In this document: piece after piece, positions 1-4,713 of the stretch
How positions within the stretch are numbered: position 1 is the first letter of the stretch
How the letters are laid out: the number at the start of each line of letters is the position of its first letter
NCBI GenBank assembly: GCA_934702115.1
Contig: CAKUYF010000059.1
Location: forward strand, 1 to 5,916
Direction of reading: 5' to 3'
Source: an uncultured Eubacteriales bacterium
GTDB lineage: Bacteria > Bacillota > Clostridia > Oscillospirales > Acutalibacteraceae
Length of the DNA stretch: 5,916 nucleotides
The notes under the pieces: generated by a model
The model's database searches: none
What the model was told of the DNA's origin: nothing
What the model saw: the letters and a program-made list of their open reading frames with translations, nothing else
Made by a program: the position numbers and the translations under genes

Positions 1-328
1 CATCTATACTATAAACAATATTACACCCGTTTTTAAGCATACAATCAGTAAATCCACCCGTCGAAGCTCCTACATCCATACAATTTAAATTTTTAAGTTC
101 AATATTAAATTTATTTATAGCTTTTTCAAGCTTCAGCCCGCCCCTACTTACATATTCAAGTTTTGGACCTCTTACTTCTATATTACATTTATCGTCGTAA
201 TAAGTTCCGGGCTTATCAGACTTTTGATTTTCAACAAATACAAGACCTTCCATTATCATTATTTTTGCTTTTTCCCTACTAGGGGCTAATTTTCTGTTAA
301 ACATTATGACGTCTAGTCTTTCCTTCAT
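1..328 (-). CDS. tlyA: TlyA family rRNA (cytidine-2'-O)-methyltransferase, N-terminal part (cut by window edge)
   Basis: Only the first 109 codons are present; the gene runs off the left edge. TlyA proteins 2'-O-methylate cytidines in 16S and/or 23S rRNA using S-adenosylmethionine. Residues about 1-60 (MKERLDVIMFNRKLAPSREK...) match the S4-type RNA-binding domain that opens this family. The segment YVSRGGLKLEKA (59-70) carries the conserved lysine of the FtsJ-like fold, and MDVGASTGGFTDCML (84-98) is the SAM-binding motif I. The ATG at 328 puts the protein start where the family normally starts. No Shine-Dalgarno sequence lies at normal distance; instead a reading frame ends (TGA, 331-333) two bases before the ATG, so translation may be coupled. 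It is the last visible gene of the minus-strand glmU-prs-pth series. Family call is secure from motifs; the exact rRNA target (TlyA I or II type) cannot be told. Confidence 0.9.
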   Translation of the reverse strand, partial: MKERLDVIMFNRKLAPSREKAKIMIMEGLVFVENQKSDKPGTYYDDKCNIEVRGPKLEYVSRGGLKLEKAINKFNIELKNLNCMDVGASTGGFTDCMLKNGCNIVYSID

Positions 329-330
329 AA

Positions 331-415
331 TCAGCACTTAGGAGGCCTAAACTCAAGAATAGAATTTACTACCTCCCTGTCAGCCTCCTTTTGAAACTCC
401 TATTTTATTATTCAT
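331..415 (-). other. Intergenic stretch with start-less small reading frame that ends 2 nt before tlyA
   Basis: Between pth and tlyA, the frame at 399-331 encodes EFQKEADREVVNSILEFRPPKC and stops 2 nt before the tlyA ATG. It has no ATG, GTG or TTG of its own and is preceded by an in-frame TAG at 402-400. A different frame has an ATG at 415, immediately after the pth stop, but it ends after 11 codons (MNNKIGVSKGG). Skipping one base near 400 would join the two into a 27-residue ORF filling the whole gap. On the minus strand the gap also holds AAGGAGG (384-390), GGGAGG (372-377) and an anti-SD-like GCCTCCT (340-346) that can pair perfectly with AGGAGGC (383-389), plus a small TTAGG-CCT-CCTAA hairpin (338-350). 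It could be a decayed gene end, a leader peptide or chance; I do not recognise the peptide. Confidence 0.3.
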
Positions 416-988
416 TCAATTATATAAATTCATAGCTTTTTCTGTGTTGCCTTCAATTATTAATTTTACTGCCATGTAAGCATTATGTAGAACAAATTCC
501 AGATCTTTAAGCTCTTCTTTAGAAAACTTTGATAAAACCCAATCAGTTAACTCCCATTTTTCATTAGGCTTATTTCCTACTCCTATTTTTATACGCGGAA
601 ACTTATTTGTACCCGTTAAATTGATTATGTTCTTAACACCATTTTGCCCACCATGAGATCCTTCTTTTCTTATTCTAAGCTTTCCGACAGGAAGAGAAAT
701 GTCATCGAAAATAACAATTATTTTTTCAGAAGAAATTTTATAAAAATTCATAGCTTCCAAAACCGACTGTCCGCTCAAATTCATATAGGTTTGAGGCTTA
801 AGAATCAATATCTTTTTATTGTTTATTTCACACGTTCCGCACATTGCTTTGAATTTATTAGTACTAATATCGCACCCTATTTCACTTGAAATATAGTCGA
901 TAGCCATAAATCCGGAATTATGCCTAGTGTTTTCATATTGTTTTCCGGGGTTTCCAAGTCCAACTATTATATAATCAATATTTTTCAT
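416..988 (-). CDS. pth: Peptidyl-tRNA hydrolase
   Basis: Bacterial Pth cleaves the ester bond of peptidyl-tRNAs that drop off ribosomes, freeing tRNA in the cytoplasm. At 190 residues it has the usual family length. Visible motifs: IIVGLGNPGKQYENTRHNSGF (residues 7-27, with Asn13 and the catalytic-type His23), KPQTYMNLSG (64-73, Asn70), FDDISLPVG (94-102, Asp95 at the catalytic Asp position) and GSHGGQNGVKNII (110-122, Asn116). In most Pth proteins the last motif reads GGHNG; here Gln115 replaces that His. I chose ATG at 988: AAGAAGTGA lies about 6 nt upstream. The in-frame GTG at 997 would add three residues but lies inside that ribosome binding site. The gene follows prs by 22 nt, so it is in the same operon; glmU-prs-(ctc)-pth order is known from Bacillus. 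Downstream here is tlyA, not the mfd found in Bacillus. Confidence 0.95.
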   Translation of the reverse strand: MKNIDYIIVGLGNPGKQYENTRHNSGFMAIDYISSEIGCDISTNKFKAMCGTCEINNKKILILKPQTYMNLSGQSVLEAMNFYKISSEKIIVIFDDISLPVGKLRIRKEGSHGGQNGVKNIINLTGTNKFPRIKIGVGNKPNEKWELTDWVLSKFSKEELKDLEFVLHNAYMAVKLIIEGNTEKAMNLYN

Positions 989-1010
989 GTTTTTCACTTC
1001 TTGTTTTAAA

Positions 1011-1973
1011 TTACTCTAATATCATAGTGGAAACCGGTGAATCAAGATGTATTCTTTTAATAGCCTCTGAAATAACTGGTGCCACATTTAAGATCGTAAA
1101 TTTATCTATAATTTTTTCTTCAGGAATAGGGATGGTATTCATAAAAACAACTTTCTTAATAGGACTACTTTTAAGCCTTTCAACAGCCTTTCCTGAAAGC
1201 ACTCCGTGCGCAGTATATACATATACTTCTTTTGCTCCGCCTCTTTCAATTATTGCTTCCGCTGCATTACATATAGTTCCTGCTGTATCTATAATATCAT
1301 CAACCAGGATTACTTTTTTGCCACGCACATCCCCTATAATATTTACTACTTCACTTACATTTGCTTTTGGACGTCTTTTATCTACAAGCGCTAAAGGGCA
1401 AGATAACCTTGTTGCAAATTGACGTGCTCTGGAAATAGAACCTAAATCCGGTGCCAAAACAACAAATTCTTCAGGATTAAATCCTTCTACTTCTTTTATT
1501 ACACTAGCAAAGAGAGGTGCTGCTATTATATGATCTACGGGAATATTGAAGAAACCTTGAATTTGAAGTGTATGAAGTTCCATTGTTAAAATTCGGTGTG
1601 CTCCGGCGGTTGTTATTAAATCAGACACAAGTTTAGCGGATATCGGATCCCTAGGTCTCGCTTTTCTATCTTGACGTGCGTATCCAAAATAAGGAATAAC
1701 TGCAGTAATGCGTGCTGCTGAAGCCCTTTTAACGGCATCAATCATTACCAGTAATTCCATAAGATTTTCATTTACGGGTTCACTTGTTGACTGAACAATA
1801 AAGCAATCTGATCCTCTAACGGATTCTCCGATATTAACATTTATTTCCCCATCACTAAAACGCCCAACTTCTGATTTTGCTACTTCACATCCTAATTCAC
1901 GAGCAATGTCCTTAACCAAGCTAGGATTAGAATTACCTGAAAAAATTTTTATGTCCTCAGTTTGATGCTTCAT
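1011..1973 (-). CDS. prs: Ribose-phosphate pyrophosphokinase (PRPP synthetase, class I)
   Basis: Prs transfers pyrophosphate from ATP to ribose 5-phosphate, giving PRPP for nucleotide, His, Trp and NAD synthesis. The 320-residue length is normal. Visible elements: FSGNSNPSL near the N-terminus, GRFSDGEINVNIGESVRG (37-54), PYFGYARQDRKARPRDPIS (94-112, ATP-binding flexible region), ELHTLQIQGFF (132-142), PDLGSISRAR (175-184), DKRRPKANVSEV (198-209, catalytic loop with KRRP) and the PRPP/ribose-5-phosphate loop VDDIIDTAGT (224-233). Odd points: the usual DLHA is ELHT (Asp to Glu at 132), PDxGG is PDLGS, and the usual THPV is AHGV (255-258). The core catalytic residues otherwise remain, so the enzyme should be active. 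Start ATG at 1973 has AAGGAG about 9 nt upstream. It lies 38 nt after glmU and 22 nt before pth, so one transcript is likely. Confidence 0.96.
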   Translation of the reverse strand: MKHQTEDIKIFSGNSNPSLVKDIARELGCEVAKSEVGRFSDGEINVNIGESVRGSDCFIVQSTSEPVNENLMELLVMIDAVKRASAARITAVIPYFGYARQDRKARPRDPISAKLVSDLITTAGAHRILTMELHTLQIQGFFNIPVDHIIAAPLFASVIKEVEGFNPEEFVVLAPDLGSISRARQFATRLSCPLALVDKRRPKANVSEVVNIIGDVRGKKVILVDDIIDTAGTICNAAEAIIERGGAKEVYVYTAHGVLSGKAVERLKSSPIKKVVFMNTIPIPEEKIIDKFTILNVAPVISEAIKRIHLDSPVSTMILE

Positions 1974-2011
1974 AAACTTTTCTCCTTATTTTTTATCTAA
2001 GGCTAATATAT

Positions 2012-3049
2012 CTAATTATCTATATCATTCTTGTTTGTTAAACTTAAAAAAGGACCTACCTTCTCTCCATTATTCAAAGTGCTGTTCTTACAATAGCTTT
2101 GATTCACAGTTACGTTATCACCTATTTTGCAGTCTATTATTTGGCTATTAGGACCAATTACGCACTCTTTACCTAAAACCGTCTTACCGCTTAGTATAGA
2201 ACCCGGTAAGATAGTAGTCCCAGAGCCAATTTCTACCCATTTACCAATGATTATGCCGTCTCTACATGGAATTTTTACTCCATTTTCCATCATTCCATCA
2301 ATTACTTTATTCCTTGCAATTTCATTAAGATTTTGAAGCTGGCATACATCATTTGCTCCTAATGCTACATGAGGTGAGGAAGTTTCAAAAGCGTCTACTC
2401 TAAGTCCTCCGTCCAGCATAAGCTTTATTATAGAAGTTAGATAATATTCACCTTGTGAAGTGTCATCTGTAATTTTCCCTAAATATTCTATAAGGTCTTT
2501 AACCTTAAACCAGTATGCCCCAGAATTTATTTCTTTTATTGAACGTTGCGCAAAGCTTGCATCACCTTCTTCAACTATGGCCTCTACATTGTAGTCCGTA
2601 TTATTCCTTATGATTCTACCATATCCGCAGGGATTATCAAGTCTGGAAGATATAATAGTAGCAGAATTATTCGAATTTTTATGAGTTTTATAAGCTTTTA
2701 TAATCGTTTTTTTATCTACAAAAGGAGCATCTCCTCCTAAAATTAATACATCTCCTTTTATATGCCTTTGTAAAAAAGGTAACGCAGTCATAACAGCATG
2801 AGCCGTTCCTTTTCTTTCTTCTTGAATGACTGTTTCGAGATTGTACTCCAACTTATCTATGTATTGCTGAAGTAAATCGTGCCTATAACCCGTTACAATA
2901 CAAATCTCTTTTAAATTACATGTAATTGCAGAATTTATTACCCATCCAATCATAGGCTCAAACAAAACCGAAGATAGGACTTTAGGAATACTTGATTTCA
3001 TTCTTTTTCCTTCTCCGGCCGCCAGTATAACACAACACGTTTTATTCAA
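2012..3049 (-). CDS. glmU: GlmU-type N-acetylglucosamine-1-phosphate uridylyltransferase, short form lacking the acetyltransferase active site
   Basis: Full GlmU (about 450-460 residues) acetylates glucosamine-1-phosphate and then uridylylates it to UDP-GlcNAc, the precursor of peptidoglycan. This protein has 345 residues. The pyrophosphorylase half is complete: LAAGEGKRMKSSIPKVL (9-25, nucleotide-binding signature with Lys23), ERKGTAHAV (78-86), GGDAPF (105-110, Asp107 at the metal-binding position), CGYGRI (141-146), EINSGAYWF (173-181), QGEYYLTS (199-206) and GANDVCQL (231-238, Asn233 at the second metal position). Hexapeptide repeats of a left-handed beta helix begin near 260, but the protein ends at VGPFLSLTNKNDIDN. 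Full enzymes there continue GPFxxLRPG into the acetyltransferase site with its catalytic His. The 38 nt to prs hold no trace of the missing part. Start is TTG at 3049: GGAGTGA lies 9 nt upstream, and no ATG occurs before the active-site motif. First gene of the operon. Confidence 0.92.
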   Translation of the reverse strand: MNKTCCVILAAGEGKRMKSSIPKVLSSVLFEPMIGWVINSAITCNLKEICIVTGYRHDLLQQYIDKLEYNLETVIQEERKGTAHAVMTALPFLQRHIKGDVLILGGDAPFVDKKTIIKAYKTHKNSNNSATIISSRLDNPCGYGRIIRNNTDYNVEAIVEEGDASFAQRSIKEINSGAYWFKVKDLIEYLGKITDDTSQGEYYLTSIIKLMLDGGLRVDAFETSSPHVALGANDVCQLQNLNEIARNKVIDGMMENGVKIPCRDGIIIGKWVEIGSGTTILPGSILSGKTVLGKECVIGPNSQIIDCKIGDNVTVNQSYCKNSTLNNGEKVGPFLSLTNKNDIDN

Positions 3050-3116
3050 TGAATTTCACTCCAAATAATTGTTAAAGTTATAATTTTTATTACTTAAATT
3101 TTTATGTTTCTTTAAT

Positions 3117-3145
3117 ATTTTATATGTTATCTTAAATTATTTCAA
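3117..3145 (-). promoter_or_regulatory. Candidate promoter of the glmU-prs-pth operon
   Basis: On the minus strand TTGAAA (3140-3145) is followed after 17 nt by TAAAAT (3117-3122), a fair sigma-A promoter about 70 nt upstream of the glmU TTG start. The region is very AT-rich, so chance matches are easy. A looser alternative, TTGTCA-19-TATTAT, lies further upstream around 3190-3219. Confidence 0.45.
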
Positions 3146-3213
3146 TATAAATAACTTCTAGTAGTTTATATTCATTATTTTATTGGTTAATAATACCTAT
3201 TTTTCAAAATCAA

Positions 3214-3242
3214 TTGACAAATAAATATAAATAATATACAAT
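3214..3242 (+). promoter_or_regulatory. Sigma-A type promoter of the orphan 257-residue gene
   Basis: TTGACA (3214-3219), a 17-nt spacer and TACAAT (3237-3242) give one mismatch to the consensus. Transcription should start near 3249, leaving a short leader of about 30 nt that contains AAGGAGG (3260-3266). It is divergent from the glmU operon promoter, within a 228-bp gap. Confidence 0.8.
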
Positions 3243-3277
3243 TAAACACAAAGAATAACAAGGAGGAATGATTTAAA

Positions 3278-4051
3278 ATGTCAATGATGTCACCTACTAA
3301 CAACAGTTTTGAATTACAGCAGTATCTAGATGATTTAAAAGATAATGCTAGCGGGTATCTCACGGGCTTTATAAATGAAGCAGGAAATTATTTCACTTCT
3401 TTAGAAAATAGCTTGTTGAATTTTATACGTACACCTCAGGATTTAAACGCATCAAAAATTAGCTTAGAACAAGAAAGCCGAATTTATAAAGAAGAACTTA
3501 GACCTAAAGTCAATGATTTAAAAAGAAAATTAAATTTAACAGAAAACATGGATATTCTAGAGGAATCCTCATTAGACTTATTCAAAAAATTAGCCGAAGA
3601 TGTTAGTTGGGGACGTTTTGGTTGGCAATGGACTGTAGGGATGATAACCCCTACCTCATACACACAAACTCCATTTCAAAAATTAACTAATTCAATTGAA
3701 GACTTCTTTAAAGAATTTGATAAGATTTCTAATGAAATTCAAAATATTCACGAAGCTAATAAAAGCAATAATATTTCTGCTATTAAAGGTGCAATACAAA
3801 AATCAAAAGTAAATATAGACGAAATATTTAACTCCATTAATAAAAAGTATGGTAAATTGAAAGAAGATATAAAAATATGGAGAGACCAGAAAGAAGTATT
3901 AACTGATGAAGACAAGCTTAAAGTAATAGCTTTAACTAATTTGCTTGAAAACGTTCAAGAAATGTCTGTAGGTAAACGTATAGAACTTATGAAATCTATA
4001 TCAGAATCCCTAAAAGTTATGTCTGAAATTAGAAGAAATAGTTATAAATAA
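3278..4051 (+). CDS. Hypothetical protein, helical and charged, family not recognised
   Basis: The protein has 257 residues and I do not recognise a family. It has no signal peptide and no clear membrane segment, so it is probably cytoplasmic. Most of it reads as amphipathic helix rich in Lys, Glu, Asn and Ile: residues about 60-108, then 135-205 and 210-255, with coiled-coil-like spacing. In the middle sits a distinct aromatic patch, WGRFGWQWTVGMITPTSY (111-128), with Trp at 111, 116 and 118, which divides N- and C-terminal helical parts. Start ATG at 3278 follows AAGGAGG (3260-3266) by 11 nt, a slightly long spacing. The ATG at 3268 inside the SD region stops after two codons. The gene has its own strong promoter and hairpin terminator, so it is a single-gene unit. 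It stands between a housekeeping operon and a tRNA-fragment attachment site, and may be accessory DNA. Coding is convincing; function is unknown. Confidence 0.8.
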   Translation: MSMMSPTNNSFELQQYLDDLKDNASGYLTGFINEAGNYFTSLENSLLNFIRTPQDLNASKISLEQESRIYKEELRPKVNDLKRKLNLTENMDILEESSLDLFKKLAEDVSWGRFGWQWTVGMITPTSYTQTPFQKLTNSIEDFFKEFDKISNEIQNIHEANKSNNISAIKGAIQKSKVNIDEIFNSINKKYGKLKEDIKIWRDQKEVLTDEDKLKVIALTNLLENVQEMSVGKRIELMKSISESLKVMSEIRRNSYK

Positions 4052-4069
4052 ACTCATTAAAACCAAAGC

Positions 4070-4103
4070 TGACACCAATTATTGGTGTCAAGCTCTATTT
4101 TTA
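4070..4103 (+). terminator. Hairpin terminator after the orphan gene
   Basis: TGACACCAA (4070-4078), loop TTA and TTGGTGTCA (4082-4090) form a perfect 9-bp stem, followed by AGCTCTATTTTTAAG, a T-rich tail. It starts 19 nt after the stop codon at 4051. The other strand also has a T-rich flank (GCTTTGGTTTTAA), so it might work both ways. Each stem arm is identical to the 9-mer of the tandem repeat at 4362-4385. Confidence 0.75.
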
Positions 4104-4160
4104 AGTAAATAATTGAATGTAGATAAAGCAGAAATTTAGCAAAAACACCGGATTTTTTAA

Positions 4161-4206
4161 TGGAGCTACTGGGCGGGATCGAACCGCCGACCTGCTGATT
4201 ACGAAT
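4161..4206 (-). other. 3' fragment of a tRNA-Thr(CGT) gene: attachment-site (att) core
   Basis: Read on the minus strand, this stretch follows a tRNA from the anticodon loop to the CCA end. It gives loop TTCGTAA (anticodon CGT, Thr), stem half TCAGC, variable AGGTC, T-arm GGCGG-TTCGATC-CCGCC (perfect 5-bp stem), acceptor half CAGTAGC, discriminator T and CCA. The 5' half is absent: beyond 4206 the sequence turns into unrelated AT-rich DNA, with no D-arm and no GCTACTG acceptor partner. It therefore cannot be a working tRNA. Integrases that target tRNA genes use exactly this 3' segment as crossover core and leave such a copy at the far end of the inserted element. By this geometry the intact tRNA and the element lie at higher coordinates, and old chromosome lies at lower ones. 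Confidence 0.85.
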
Positions 4207-4354
4207 ATTATAGTTAAAATTTTCTTTCAGAATATCACTAATATTTCTACTATTTTTGATAAAGTTTAATTGCCAAATAAAATTGAATTTTGTCTATTTA
4301 AATATAATTTTCCGATTAGATATTTTTTATCTTTCCATCTAAAAATCTATTTCC

Positions 4355-4383
4355 ATTATAGTTGGTGTCAAAATTGGTGTCAA
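4355..4383 (-). promoter_or_regulatory. Perfect-consensus promoter facing the tRNA fragment
   Basis: On the minus strand TTGACA (4378-4383), a 17-nt spacer and TATAAT (4355-4360) match the sigma-A consensus at all 12 bases. Transcription would start near 4348 and run left through AT-rich DNA, across the tRNA-Thr fragment and up to the hairpin at 4070-4090. No ORF follows. The -35 box and spacer are made by the 12-bp tandem repeat, so the repeat could serve as operator, as integrase arm sites, or both. Confidence 0.6.
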
Positions 4384-4385
4384 AT
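4362..4385 (+). repeat. Tandem 12-bp direct repeat TTGGTGTCAAA(A/T)
   Basis: Two adjacent units, 4362-4373 and 4374-4385, differ only at the last base. The 9-mer TTGGTGTCA recurs at 4082-4090 and inverted at 4070-4078, on the other side of the tRNA fragment. Short direct repeats flanking an att core are typical of arm-type binding sites for tyrosine integrases; that role here is inference. Confidence 0.7.
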
Positions 4386-4611
4386 AAAAATATTTGTATT
4401 TTGTATTTAATCAGGTAGTCAACAATTTTGAGATGAATATAAAAGTTTAATTTTATGCTATAAAAGAATGTTTTGAAATCTCTATACCCTTAATAAATTA
4501 TACAGATAAAAATCAACACTGTACGAAAAAAAGATTAATTATATATTTTGGACTTTTAACGTTGTAGCCTAAAAATAATTTTATGATACAAATGATTACA
4601 TTTTCAAAACG

Positions 4612-4698
4612 TTTGCAGTTTAATGGTTGAAATGCAAATATAACTATTATATAATCATTTACATAGATCAAATGCAAATATAATTATTTTATTTGCAG
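4612..4698. promoter_or_regulatory. Operator-like array of TTTGCA/TGCAAA half-sites before fic
   Basis: Four half-sites occur: TTTGCAG (4612-4618), TGCAAATATAA (4633-4643), TGCAAATATAA (4673-4683) and TTTGCAG (4692-4698). The inner two belong to direct repeats, AAATGCAAATATAA, exactly 40 bp apart; the outer two are exactly 80 bp apart and inverted relative to the inner ones. Spacings of 21, 40 and 19 bp are close to 2, 4 and 2 helical turns. The second site lies in the promoter spacer and the last two follow the predicted transcript start, a layout typical of repression. The right pair, TGCAAATA/TATTTGCA with a 9-nt loop, could also fold in the mRNA just before the ribosome binding site. Confidence 0.6.
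4627..4655 (+). promoter_or_regulatory. Promoter of the fic gene
   Basis: TTGAAA (4627-4632), a 17-nt spacer and TATAAT (4650-4655) match the sigma-A consensus with one mismatch. The start of transcription would be near 4662, about 52 nt before the ATG. A second TATAAT at 4679-4684 lies inside the downstream repeat copy but has no good -35 box. Confidence 0.75.
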
Positions 4699-4713
4699 AA
4701 AAGGAGAATATCT

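Larger units (their letters stand above)
4207..4611. other. Gene-free AT-rich region
   Basis: I see no credible coding sequence here on either strand: every ATG-led frame I followed stops within a few codons. It contains the leftward promoter and 12-bp tandem repeat near 4355-4385. It also contains a weak minus-strand hairpin (ATTTTTA/TAAAAAAT) near 4320-4350, which would be at the start of any transcript from that promoter. From 4386 to 4611 I see nothing definable. Confidence 0.5.

Noticed and set aside
644..889. Plus-strand ORF of 81 residues opposite pth
   Set aside because: It lies wholly antisense to pth, has no ribosome binding site and shows no recognisable motif.
989..997. GTG start for Pth, adding MKN
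   Set aside because: The GTG is part of the AAGAAGTGA ribosome binding site that serves the ATG at 988; the family starts fit the shorter form.
1027..1422. Plus-strand ORF of 131 residues opposite prs
   Set aside because: It overlaps the well-supported prs gene fully, and its low-complexity hydrophobic sequence is what the antisense of prs gives.
1974..2011. A frameshift hiding the rest of GlmU
   Set aside because: Only 38 nt separate the glmU stop from prs, and they contain the prs ribosome binding site. There is no room for about 110 missing residues, so a frameshift cannot explain the short protein.
4161..4240. A complete functional tRNA gene on the minus strand
   Set aside because: The T-arm and acceptor 3' half are perfect, but no matching acceptor GCTACTG, D-arm or anticodon 5' stem exists beyond 4206 in either direction.
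4612..4698. A CRISPR-like repeat array before fic
   Set aside because: There are only four short half-sites in mixed orientation around a promoter, with no uniform repeat-spacer units; an operator explains them better.
4693..4713. TTG start for the Fic protein, adding seven residues
   Set aside because: The good Shine-Dalgarno AAGGAG (4701-4706) lies downstream of this TTG and at ideal distance from the ATG at 4714.
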